DNA of 64,000 bases. Origin: Rhodoplanes serenus (GTDB taxonomy: Bacteria > Pseudomonadota > Alphaproteobacteria > Rhizobiales > Xanthobacteraceae). The DNA is taken from assembly GCA_009720755.1 (NCBI GenBank), contig WNKV01000013.1, forward strand, positions 62,001 through 126,000, written 5' to 3'. The position numbers and the translations under genes were made by a program. Below the pieces are notes generated by a model. It made no database searches. It worked only from the letters and a program-made list of their open reading frames with translations, and was not told where the DNA came from. This document shows positions 16,086 to 24,342 of the stretch, piece after piece. Position 1 is the first letter of the stretch. Each line of letters opens with the position of its first letter.

Positions 16086-18329
16086 GTGAGCAAGTCGGCG
16101 GGGCGAGGGGCTGTCCGGGCGCGACGCCCGGTGGGTCTCGGAATTCTGACATTCGTGCTGGTCACCGGCTTGGCGATCGTCGCGCCGGCCGTGGCCCAGC
16201 CGGTGGGCGACCCGCGGGTCGAACGAGGGCGCCCGCCGATCGGCGCGGCGCGGCCGGCCTTCCGCGGGCCTGCGGTTCACCCGCCGGCGGGTCGCGCGCC
16301 CGCCATGATGATGCCGGGTCCGCGCGGACCTTCGGCTCACCCCTCCGGCTCGTTTCCCGGCGCGGGGGCGCCGCCGCCCGGGCTCGCCCGGCCGGGTTTT
16401 GGTCGGCCCGGCTTGGCTGGTCCCGGCCGGCCCGGCTTGGCCGGCCCCGGTCGGCCCGGAATGGCCGGTCCCGGACCAGCCCGCCCCGGACGGCCCGAGG
16501 TGGGCGGCGTCCGCCCCGGCGGGTTGCCGCGCCCCGCCGGACCGCCCGCGACCGCCGGCAGTCGGCCGGGTGTCCAGCCCGGCTTGTCCCGCCCGGAGAT
16601 CGCCGGTCGCGGTCCCGGCGGCATGGTCGGACGTGGCCCCGAAGGGCGGCCCGGATGGTCACGCCCCGGCGTGCTGCCGCGGCCCGGTGTGCTGCCGCGG
16701 CCGGGTGGCCCGGGAGCACCGGGGATCGCCCGACCGGGACTCCCAAGACCCGGCTTCGGCCAGCCTGGCTTCGCGCGTCCTGGCTTCGCGCGTCCCGGCC
16801 TCGCCGGCCCGGGGATCGCCCGTCCCGGCTGGGGAGGGCCCGGACCGGGGCTGCCGGGACGGCTGGGGCCGTTCCGCTCGCCGGCCGCCGCCGCCTGGGC
16901 GGTGATGCGGCCCCGCTTCTACGTGCCGCCGCCGCCGAGCGTCGGGCCGCCTCCCGGCCTCGGCATCGGCCGCACCTTGCACGAGCGCACCTACAGCGGC
17001 CTGCCGCCGCGCCAGGAGACCCGCTTCGTCCAGCGCGAGGTGGTGGTGCAGGTCGCCGACACGGTGCCGCGTGCCGAGGTCGAGGCGACGGCCCGCCGGC
17101 TCGGCATCACCATGGTCGAGCAGCACGGCTTCGCCGGCCGCACGCTCTACCAGTTCCGGGCCGCCGAGGGCCGGGATGTGCGCGACGTCATCCGCGGCTT
17201 GGAGCGCAATCGCATCGTCGCCTCGGCGCAACCCAACTACGTGTACCGGCTCGACCAGGCCGTGACGGTGCCGGTCGATGCGGCCGCGTCCCCCACACCC
17301 GCACCCGCGGCAGCCCCGCCCGCACCGGCCCCGCCCGCCGCCGCGGAAGACCCGCTGCCGCCCGGCGATCCGAGCCAGTACACCGTGGAACGCCTGCGCC
17401 TCGCCGCGGTGCACGAGAAGGCGCGCGGCCGCCGCATCGCGGTCGCGGTGATCGATTCCGACGTCGATGCCCGCCACCCGGATCTGCACGGCGCCGTGGT
17501 GGAGCGCTTCGATCCGGGCGGCGCCGCGGCGCGCCCGCATGTTCACGGCACCGGCATGGCGGGCGCCATCGTGGCCAAGTACCGGCTGCGCGGCGTGGCG
17601 CCCGACGCCACCATCGTGGCCGTCAAGGCGTTCGACGAGCGCGACCGCGGCCCCGAGGCGACCACCTTTCAGATCCTCAAGGGCATCGACCACGCCATGC
17701 GGCGCGGCGTGCGGGTGATCAACATGAGCTTCGCCGGCCCGCACGACGCGATGATCGCCCGCAAGCTCCAGGAAGCCTACGACAAGGGCATCGTGCTGGT
17801 CGCCGCGGCCGGCAATGCCGGGCCGAAGTCGCCGCCGCTCTATCCGGCGGCCGATCCGAACGTCATCGCGGTGGGGGCCACCGACCGCGCCGACAAGCCG
17901 TTCGCCCAGGCGAGCCGCGGCAACCATGTCGCGGTGGCGGCGCCGGGTGTCGACATCCTGGTGCCGGCTCCCAACGGCGCCTACCAGCTCAGCACCGGCA
18001 CCTCGGTGGCGGCCGCCCATGTCAGTGCCGTCGTGGCCCTGATGCTGGAGAAGCGGCCGGACCTCACCCCCGACGAGGTGCGGGCCATCCTGGTCGGCAG
18101 CGCCACGGCGCTCTCCGGCGCGGCCGAGACCGAGGTGGGCGCCGGCCTGGTCGATCCGCTCAAGGCGCTCGACTACGAGCCGCCGGAGCCGGCCGAGCCG
18201 GCGGTCGCGGGCGGTCCCGACGTCACCCCGACGGTTCCGTCGAGCCGGCCTCCGGCTGCCGCGGCGATGCCAAGTCCAGCCCCGGCCACCACCCGGCCGG
18301 CCCAGGCGGAGGGGCGGCCGACACGGTGA
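16086..18329 (+). CDS. Exported S8 (subtilisin-like) serine protease with collagen-like Pro/Gly leader
   Basis: A 747-residue protein. A basic start plus hydrophobic core (LGILTFVLVTGLAIVAPAVA, 18-37) forms a signal peptide. Residues about 65-275 are low-complexity Gly/Pro/Arg/Ala repeats of the PGLAGPGRPG kind. Residues 314-390 resemble a propeptide domain. A Pro/Ala linker leads to the S8 catalytic domain (about 430-695): Asp457 in AVIDSDVD, His487 in HVHGTG, oxyanion Asn577 in AAGNAGP, and Ser640 in STGTSVAAAH. The tail is Pro/Ala-rich. The start is GTG at 16086. It opens a same-strand cluster with the repeat protein, the propeptide-like protein and the metzincin. The leader could serve as a surface stalk or a protease-sensitive spacer; that is inference. 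Confidence 0.92.
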   Translation: MSKSAGRGAVRARRPVGLGILTFVLVTGLAIVAPAVAQPVGDPRVERGRPPIGAARPAFRGPAVHPPAGRAPAMMMPGPRGPSAHPSGSFPGAGAPPPGLARPGFGRPGLAGPGRPGLAGPGRPGMAGPGPARPGRPEVGGVRPGGLPRPAGPPATAGSRPGVQPGLSRPEIAGRGPGGMVGRGPEGRPGWSRPGVLPRPGVLPRPGGPGAPGIARPGLPRPGFGQPGFARPGFARPGLAGPGIARPGWGGPGPGLPGRLGPFRSPAAAAWAVMRPRFYVPPPPSVGPPPGLGIGRTLHERTYSGLPPRQETRFVQREVVVQVADTVPRAEVEATARRLGITMVEQHGFAGRTLYQFRAAEGRDVRDVIRGLERNRIVASAQPNYVYRLDQAVTVPVDAAASPTPAPAAAPPAPAPPAAAEDPLPPGDPSQYTVERLRLAAVHEKARGRRIAVAVIDSDVDARHPDLHGAVVERFDPGGAAARPHVHGTGMAGAIVAKYRLRGVAPDATIVAVKAFDERDRGPEATTFQILKGIDHAMRRGVRVINMSFAGPHDAMIARKLQEAYDKGIVLVAAAGNAGPKSPPLYPAADPNVIAVGATDRADKPFAQASRGNHVAVAAPGVDILVPAPNGAYQLSTGTSVAAAHVSAVVALMLEKRPDLTPDEVRAILVGSATALSGAAETEVGAGLVDPLKALDYEPPEPAEPAVAGGPDVTPTVPSSRPPAAAAMPSPAPATTRPAQAEGRPTR

Positions 18330-18701
18330 ATGACGTTTCCGTGTGGCGCGCCCTTCAGGGTTGTGCTCGGTGCGGCTTCGGTCAGACTGAATTCCGGCGT
18401 GAGCCTTCCGTCTGAAACGGATGCTCCGTCACGTCCGACGGTGTGGCCAGAAGATTGAGTTCATTGAAGATCAGGCTTCGTCCACTGGTTGATTGCTCCT
18501 CGTAACCGATCGTATAGGTGGATCGACTTACTGCGGATTTTCGCATTTCGATAACAGAGTTACAATTTCAGTTGAGTTTTAGTGCCTTCTTTTTGTCTAA
18601 TTTCGAGCATTGGTTGTGGTCGTTTTCGACCGTTCTGCTGTCGATGGCTCTGCTATCACTCGTTCTGCCATCACTCGTTCTAGCCGTCGGAGGAGGCCGC
18701 C
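18330..18701. promoter_or_regulatory. AT-rich leader region with 15-bp direct repeat ahead of the repeat-protein gene
   Basis: These 372 bases are visibly poorer in GC than the flanks, most so at 18500-18610. A direct repeat ATCACTCGTTCT at 18655-18666 recurs at 18670-18681 (15-bp spacing), directly before the GGAGGAGG ribosome site of the next gene. No RNA family or reading frame with a ribosome site was recognised. It is probably the promoter of the three-gene unit that follows. Confidence 0.45.
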
Positions 18702-19124
18702 ATGGCGGGATGGCCCTATGTGACGTCTGGCCCCGCGTCGGACCCGTCTGCACAACCTGCTCCGGGCGACGCGGACGAGATCGGCGATCCGCCGGGCAGC
18801 CCGGCCTATTTCGGGACGGCCGCCATGGCGAGCATGGCCGCAGGCGCGCCGCCGACCAGCAACTGGCCGGCTCCGGCGGTGGGATCGCCCCCCGGCAGCG
18901 CCGCCTATTACGGGACCGCCGTAGCGGTCGCCGCCGCGAGTGCCGCGTCCGCGCGCCCCGACGACGATGTCGGCGATCCGCCCGGCAGCCCCGCCTATTT
19001 GGGCACAGTCGGACCGTCGCCGGCCGAGCCTTCCGCCCAACGCCCCGGCGAAGCCGACGGGCCGCCGGTTGCGGTCGGCGACCCGCCGGGCAGCCCGGCC
19101 CATTTCGGTAACGCGGCCCTCTGA
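18702..19124 (+). CDS. Hypothetical protein with four VGDPPGSPAYFGTA-type repeats
   Basis: A 140-residue protein with a strong GGAGGAGG site. Four near-identical motifs of about 13 residues occur at 27-40 (IGDPPGSPAYFGTA), 60-73 (VGSPPGSAAYYGTA), 90-103 (VGDPPGSPAYLGTV) and 125-138 (VGDPPGSPAHFGNA). Linkers of about 16-21 residues rich in Ala, Pro, Asp and Ser separate them. There is no Cys, signal peptide or membrane helix. The conserved Gly-Asp-Pro-Pro-Gly-Ser core with variable linkers looks like a multivalent ligand or a processed multi-core substrate. It lies 140 bases before the propeptide-like gene and downstream of the subtilase. I do not recognise the family. Confidence 0.8.
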   Translation: MAGWPYVTSGPASDPSAQPAPGDADEIGDPPGSPAYFGTAAMASMAAGAPPTSNWPAPAVGSPPGSAAYYGTAVAVAAASAASARPDDDVGDPPGSPAYLGTVGPSPAEPSAQRPGEADGPPVAVGDPPGSPAHFGNAAL

Positions 19125-19263
19125 GCCGCCCCCTCCCGAATTGATCCTCCGGCGCCGGTGACGGCGCCCGCCCGGGTCGCCGCACCGCTGGTGCGGTCCC
19201 GACCAAACCCGTCGTCCCGTGCCATCCGGGCCCCATGCCGATGCGGTGCGCCGGGGAGGCCGC

Positions 19264-19611
19264 ATGTCTGAATGTCTCGTCGTTCTCTCGGCCGCCACCG
19301 CGGCCGACGTGCTGGCCGCGCTGCGCAGCCGGTTTCGGGTGACCAGCGCGCTGCCGCCGCGTCTGGCGGTGGTCGATGTCGATGATGCGGAGGCCGAGTC
19401 CGCACTGGCGCGCCTGCGCGCGACGCCGGGGGTCGAGGCGGTGGTCGCCGATCCGGCGGCGCCGATCCCGGGTGGGCTCACGGCGGACGAGCTGCTGTTC
19501 GTCGATGCCTGGCGGCAGCGGCCCGCGCTGCGCAGCAAGGCGCGTCCGGGCGAGGGGTTGCCCTGGGACGCGGAGGGGTTCGAACCGCCCGATCGCCCGC
19601 GTCGCCGCTGA
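19264..19611 (+). CDS. Small protein with inhibitor-I9/propeptide-like fold, related to the metzincin N-terminus
   Basis: A 115-residue protein starting MSECLVVLSAATAADVLAAL with GGGGAGG upstream. Residues 3-63 have the beta-alpha-beta pattern of subtilase propeptides (I9), ending in ALARLRATPGVEAVVADP. No catalytic domain follows. The tail (FVDAWRQR..SKARPGEGLPWDAEG, about 79-105) matches the metzincin's EAFQLR..SAKQQRPRDGQPWNMQG at 81-109 by eye. The two neighbours therefore share a module. It ends 40 bases before the metzincin gene and is surely co-transcribed. It may be an inhibitor or chaperone of one of the clustered proteases; that role is inferred. Confidence 0.78.
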   Translation: MSECLVVLSAATAADVLAALRSRFRVTSALPPRLAVVDVDDAEAESALARLRATPGVEAVVADPAAPIPGGLTADELLFVDAWRQRPALRSKARPGEGLPWDAEGFEPPDRPRRR

Positions 19612-19651
19612 GCGCTCGGATCGACACCACGACCACTATGGGAGGTGCGAC

Positions 19652-21655
19652 ATGGCCGGTGACTTGAACTTCCCGGAATATCTCAGCGTGCTCGACGATG
19701 CGGCGGCCGCCTTGTCGGTGCATGCCGCCCCGCGGCCGCTGCGCTTCGTTCACCGCTACGGCGATCGTGTGCTGATCGGGACCGACCCGGTGCCGCTGCC
19801 GGCCGGGACGGCGCAGCGGGCCCTCACCGAGGCAAGCGCGCCCGGTGCCGCCCTGCCGGCTGACCTCGACGAGACCGAGCGGCTCGGCGTCGAGGCGTTC
19901 CAGCTCCGCCTCCAGCCCGAGTTCCTGAGCGCCAAGCAGCAGCGGCCGCGCGACGGCCAGCCGTGGAACATGCAGGGCTGCACCGACGTCGCCCAGGCGC
20001 TGCCCGAGGCGGCGCGCGCCGCCCTGGCGGCCGAGGCGGCGGCGCCGACCAGCGCCTATCTCGAAGGCAGCGTCGCGGTCGGCATCGTCATCGTCGAAGG
20101 CCCGACCGCCGATCTCCAGTTCAGCGCGGCGGAGCGCACCAAGGTCGTGGCCGAGGTGCAGAACGGGTTGAGCTGGTTGGCCGCCCAGAACTCGGCGGCC
20201 GGCATCTCGTTCAGCTACGACATCCGCACGGTCCGCATCGCCACGCCGCCGAATCCCGGCGCCGCCGATCTGGAGGCGGTATGGCGCGATCCCGCCATGG
20301 CGGCGCTCGGCTACACAGCCGACTGGAACGGCGTCGTGCGCTATGTCGAGGACAATCGCACGCGCTTCCGCACCCGCTGGACCTATGTGGGCTTCTTCAC
20401 CAAGTACCCGCTGTTCCACTTCGCTTATGCGAGCATCGGCGGTCCTCGCCTGGTGATGGACTATGCCAACGACGGCTGGGGACCCGACAACATCGACCGC
20501 GTGTTCACCCACGAGAGCGGGCACGTCTTCGGCTGCCCCGACGAGTATGCGGCGAGCGGCTGCACCTGCGGCGGCTCTTGGGGCCGCTTCGGCCGCCCCA
20601 ACTCGAACTGCGAGAACTGCGCGCCCGGCGGCGGCGTCGCCTGCCTGATGAAGGCCAACACCTTCGCGATGTGCAACGTCACGCCGGCGCATCTGGGCTG
20701 GCTGCGGCCGTTCCCGCCGGTGCGCGGCAATCCGGTGCTGATCCAGGGCCGCTTCGGCACACCCGGCAACTTCGAGCTGCTGGTTCCCGGAGCCGCCGAC
20801 GGGCTGCTGTTCTCCTGGCGCGACAACAGCCGGCCCGAGATGTTCTGGGCGCTGCCGCTGCCCTTCGGGCTCGGCGCCGGAGCGGTCGACGGCGTCGGTA
20901 TGATCCAGAGCAATTTCGGCTCGCCCGGCAATCTCGAAGCGGTCGCGCGGGTGGGCGACCGGCTGCACTTCTACTGGCGCGACTCCGGGCCGGCGTTCCG
21001 CTGGAACGGGCCGTTCCCGTTGTTCGGCGGCGCCCGCGGCAATCCGGTGCTGATCCAGAGCCGCTTCGGCAGCAAGGGCAATTTCGAGCTGGCGGTGCCG
21101 GCGGCGTCCGGCGGCGGCTTCCTGTTCGCGTGGCGCAACAACGACGTTCCGGCGATGCCGTGGTCGGCGCCGGTGCGCGTCGGCGGCGGCGAGATCGAGG
21201 CGCTGACGCTGATCCAGAGCCGCTTCGGCTCGCCCGGCAATCTGGAGCTGATCGCCCGGGTCGGCGACCGGCTGCACTTCTACTGGCGCGACTCCGGGCC
21301 GGCGTTCCGCTGGAACGGGCCGTTCCCGCTGTTCGGCGGCGCGCGCGGCAATCCGGTGCTGATCCAGAGCCGCTTCGGCAGCAAGGGAAATTTCGAGCTG
21401 GCGGTGCCGGCCGCGTCCGGTGGCGGCTTCCTGTTCGCCTGGCGCAACAACGATGTGCCGGCGATGCCGTGGTCGGCACCGATGCGTGTCGGCCGCGGCG
21501 AGATCGAGGCGCTGACGCTGATCCAGAGCAGCTTCGGGACGCCGGGCAATCTGGAGCTGATCGCCCGGGTCGGCGACCGGCTCGATTTCTACTGGCGCGA
21601 CTCGGGGCCGGCGTTCCGTTGGAACGGGCCGTTCCCGATCACCACGTTGCCGTGA
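19652..21655 (+). CDS. Metzincin-type zinc metalloprotease with C-terminal lectin-like propeller repeats
   Basis: A 667-residue protein. Residues about 25-110 resemble the preceding 115-residue protein. A peptidase domain (about 130-355) carries HESGHVFGCPD (His288, Glu289, His292, Asp298), the HExxHxxGxxD metzincin pattern. A Cys-rich segment (CTC, CENC, ACLM, MCN) follows, with a Met-turn candidate at Met334. Residues 358-667 hold six blade-like repeats of about 51 residues (NPVLIQSRFGSKGNFELAVP ... LFAWRNN / LHFYWRDSGPAFRWNGPFP). These resemble PLL-type fucose-binding propellers. No signal peptide is seen, so an export route is unclear. Blades 2-6 are nearly identical at DNA level. Confidence 0.87.
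   Translation: MAGDLNFPEYLSVLDDAAAALSVHAAPRPLRFVHRYGDRVLIGTDPVPLPAGTAQRALTEASAPGAALPADLDETERLGVEAFQLRLQPEFLSAKQQRPRDGQPWNMQGCTDVAQALPEAARAALAAEAAAPTSAYLEGSVAVGIVIVEGPTADLQFSAAERTKVVAEVQNGLSWLAAQNSAAGISFSYDIRTVRIATPPNPGAADLEAVWRDPAMAALGYTADWNGVVRYVEDNRTRFRTRWTYVGFFTKYPLFHFAYASIGGPRLVMDYANDGWGPDNIDRVFTHESGHVFGCPDEYAASGCTCGGSWGRFGRPNSNCENCAPGGGVACLMKANTFAMCNVTPAHLGWLRPFPPVRGNPVLIQGRFGTPGNFELLVPGAADGLLFSWRDNSRPEMFWALPLPFGLGAGAVDGVGMIQSNFGSPGNLEAVARVGDRLHFYWRDSGPAFRWNGPFPLFGGARGNPVLIQSRFGSKGNFELAVPAASGGGFLFAWRNNDVPAMPWSAPVRVGGGEIEALTLIQSRFGSPGNLELIARVGDRLHFYWRDSGPAFRWNGPFPLFGGARGNPVLIQSRFGSKGNFELAVPAASGGGFLFAWRNNDVPAMPWSAPMRVGRGEIEALTLIQSSFGTPGNLELIARVGDRLDFYWRDSGPAFRWNGPFPITTLP
20880..21651 (+). 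repeat. 309-bp tandem repeat inside the metzincin gene
   Basis: The segment with GCTGCACTTCTACTGGCG at 20962 recurs at 21271, and in diverged form at 21580, exactly 309 bases apart each time. That equals 103 codons, or two propeller blades. Long runs are identical between the first two copies, which points to recent in-frame duplication or gene conversion. Confidence 0.9.
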
Positions 21656-21770
21656 CCACAGCACCGCCGTGACGGGCGGGGCGGCCGGGCGAACTTTCAG
21701 CAGCGGCCGACGTTGGACCGGGCGGCGCGCATCCCGCGCGCCCGGTCCTTCACCGACGGCAGGCACGCCC

Positions 21771-22739
21771 ATGATCAAGCTCGGCTACAAGCTGATGTCC
21801 GAGGAGCACGGCCCGGCCGACCTGGTCCGCAACGCCGTGCGGGCCGAGGAGGCGGGTTTCGACTTCGCGGCCATCTCGGACCACTTCTTCCCGTGGCTGG
21901 AGGAGCAGGGGCACTCGCCGCTCGCCTGGACGGTGCTCGGCGCCGTCGCCCAGGCCACTCGGCGCATCGGCCTGATGACCGCGGTGACCTGCCCGACCTT
22001 CCGCTACCATCCGGCCATCGTGGCCCAGGGTGCCGCCACGGTGGCGCTGCTGAGCAACGACCGCTTCACGCTCGGGCTCGGCGCCGGCGAGCGGCTCAAC
22101 GAGCACGTCGTCGGCGTCGGCTGGCCGGGCCGCGCCGAGCGGCAGGAGCGGCTGGCCGAAGCGATCGACATCGTCCAGGGCCTGTTGTCGGGCGAAATGA
22201 CCAACTACAGCGGCCGCTGGCTCAGGCTCGACCACGCGCGCTTGTTCGACCGCCCCCAGCGCAAGGTGCCGGTGGTGCTGGCGGCCGGTGGCCCCAAGGC
22301 GGCTCGCCTCGCCGGCGAGAAGTGCGACGGGCTGATGGCCACCGAGGCGCGAACCGACCTGATCGACGCCTACAAGGGCGCCGGCGGCCGCGGGCCACGC
22401 TACTGCGAGGTGGCGCTGTGCTGGGCCGAGCGCGAGGACGACGCCCGCCGCACTGCGCATCACTATTTCCGCTGGTCGGCGACCGGCTGGCCCGTGATGG
22501 CCGAATTGCCCGATCCCGAAGGCTTCGCGGCCGCCAGCGAGAGCGTGACGCCGGAGATGGTGGGCAAGCTGGTGAGCTGTGGCCCGTCGGCCGAGCAGCA
22601 TCTCGCCGCCATCGACAAGTACGTCCAGGCCGGCTTCGACCACATCGTGCTGACCCAGGTGGGGCCGCGCCAGGAGGAGTTTCTGGCCTTCGCGCGGCGC
22701 GAGCTCATGCCCGCGCTCGGTCGCCGCAAGGCGGCGTAG
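21771..22739 (+). CDS. LLM class F420-dependent oxidoreductase (TIGR03557-like)
   Basis: A 322-residue luciferase-like TIM-barrel oxidoreductase of the group annotated as F420-dependent. It opens MIKLGYKLMSEEHGPADLV, then GFDFAAISDHFFPWLEEQGHSP, VTCPTFRYHPAIVAQGAATV, LGLGAGERLNEHVVG and VVLAAGGPKAARLAGEKCDG. The ATG at 21771 gives the family length; the frame's earlier part has no ribosome site. Use of F420 rather than FMN is inferred from the family; no F420 biosynthesis gene is in this window. It lies alone between the protease cluster and citrate synthase, with which it converges. Confidence 0.9.
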   Translation: MIKLGYKLMSEEHGPADLVRNAVRAEEAGFDFAAISDHFFPWLEEQGHSPLAWTVLGAVAQATRRIGLMTAVTCPTFRYHPAIVAQGAATVALLSNDRFTLGLGAGERLNEHVVGVGWPGRAERQERLAEAIDIVQGLLSGEMTNYSGRWLRLDHARLFDRPQRKVPVVLAAGGPKAARLAGEKCDGLMATEARTDLIDAYKGAGGRGPRYCEVALCWAEREDDARRTAHHYFRWSATGWPVMAELPDPEGFAAASESVTPEMVGKLVSCGPSAEQHLAAIDKYVQAGFDHIVLTQVGPRQEEFLAFARRELMPALGRRKAA

Positions 22740-22778
22740 CGGCGGCTGGGCGCCGCCGCTACAGGGGCCCGTCAGCGA

Positions 22779-24083
22779 CTAGATGCGTCGCTTCATGTCG
22801 ACATAGTCGCGCCGGGTGTGGCCCGTGTAGAGCTGGCGCGGCCGGCCGATCTTCTGGCTCGGGTCGGCGATCATCTCGGTCCACTGGGCGATCCAGCCCG
22901 CCGTGCGGGCGAGCGCGAACACCGCCGTGAACATGGCGGGCGGGAAACCCATCGCCCGCAGCGTCAGGCCCGAGTAGAAATCGAGATTCGGGAACAGCTT
23001 CTTCTCGGTGAAGTAGTCGTCCCGCGCGGCGGCCTGCTCCAGCTCCAGGGCGACGTCGAACAGGCGGTCGTCGCTGCGCGTCGCGGTCAGCACCTCGCGG
23101 CAAATGTCCCGCATCAGCTTGGCGCGCGGATCGTAGCTCTTGTAGACGCGGTGCCCGAAGCCCATCAGGCGGAACGGATCGTCCGGGTCCTTGGCGCGGG
23201 CGAGAAACTCCGGGATGCGCTCGGGCTTGCCGATCTCGGCCAGCATCTTCAGCGCCGCCTCGTTGGCGCCGCCATGCGCCGGCCCCCACAGGCAGGCCAC
23301 GCCGGCCGCGATGCAGGCGAACGGGTTGGCACCCGACGAGCCGGCGAGCCGCACCGTCGAGGAGGAGGCGCCCTGCTCGTTGTCGGCGTGCAGGATGAGG
23401 ATGCGGTCCATGGCGCGGGACAGCACCGGGTCCACCTTGTACTCCTCGAACGGCACCGAGAAGCACATGCGCAGGAAGTTGGAGGCGTAGTCGAGATCGT
23501 TCTTCGGGTACACGAAGGGCTGGCCGGTCGTGTACTTGTAGGCCATCGCGGCGATCGTCGGCATCTTGGCGATCATGCGGATCGAGGCCAGCGTGCGCTG
23601 GTGCGGATCGGCGATGTCGGTGGAGTCGTGATAGAACGCCGACATGGCGCCGACGCTGCCGACCATCACGGCCATCGGATGCGAGTCGCGGCGGAAGCCC
23701 TGATAGAAGCGCGCCATCTGCTCGTGCACCATGGTGTGATGCGTGACGCGGTAGTCGAAATCGTGCTTCTGCCGCACCGTCGGCAATTCGCCGTAGAGCA
23801 GGAGATAGCAGGTCTCCAGGAAGTCGCCGTGCGCGACCAGGTCCTCGATCGGGTAGCCGCGATAGAGCAGGACGCCTTCGTCACCGTCGATATAGGTGAT
23901 CTTCGACTCGCAGCTCGCCGTCGAGCTGAAGCCGGGATCGTAGGTGAACAGGCCGGCCTTGCCGTAGAGCTTGCCGATGTCGACGACGGCCGGCCCGGCG
24001 GTGCCGTGGTGGAGCGGGAACGTGTGGCTCTCGCCGTCGATCGTGAGGGTTCCGGTGCCGTGGGCGGCGCGGGAGTCGGCCAT
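22779..24083 (-). CDS. gltA: Citrate synthase
   Basis: A 434-residue type II (hexameric) citrate synthase, first step of the TCA cycle (oxaloacetate plus acetyl-CoA). It has the N-terminal TFDPG-like [27 protein letters not shown] region, [16 protein letters not shown] with the first catalytic His, [16 protein letters not shown] with the second, and [15 protein letters not shown] near the catalytic Asp. The start at 24083 has GAGGAG six bases upstream; the 14 further in-frame codons lack one. It is monocistronic and faces the LLM oxidoreductase gene. Confidence 0.97.
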   Translation of the reverse strand: MADSRAAHGTGTLTIDGESHTFPLHHGTAGPAVVDIGKLYGKAGLFTYDPGFSSTASCESKITYIDGDEGVLLYRGYPIEDLVAHGDFLETCYLLLYGELPTVRQKHDFDYRVTHHTMVHEQMARFYQGFRRDSHPMAVMVGSVGAMSAFYHDSTDIADPHQRTLASIRMIAKMPTIAAMAYKYTTGQPFVYPKNDLDYASNFLRMCFSVPFEEYKVDPVLSRAMDRILILHADNEQGASSSTVRLAGSSGANPFACIAAGVACLWGPAHGGANEAALKMLAEIGKPERIPEFLARAKDPDDPFRLMGFGHRVYKSYDPRAKLMRDICREVLTATRSDDRLFDVALELEQAAARDDYFTEKKLFPNLDFYSGLTLRAMGFPPAMFTAVFALARTAGWIAQWTEMIADPSQKIGRPRQLYTGHTRRDYVDMKRRI

Positions 24084-24342
24084 GATCTCCTCGGGTGCGA
24101 GGTCGGGGGAAACGGGACGCAGCAACGCGACGCAGCAAGTTCGGGATAACAGGTTCGAGATCGCAGGCTCGAACGCCAGGTCCGACCATCACGTCCGACG
24201 CCGTGACCCCATCCAGGATGCAGGATCGGCGGTGACGAGGGTCGAACGGTGCCCGGTGTCGCGCCAGTTTGCCCGATGCTAGAGCATCTTGACGGCCCCG
24301 GCAACGCACTCGGCGAGCACGGTGCCGGGCCTTTCGCGTCGG

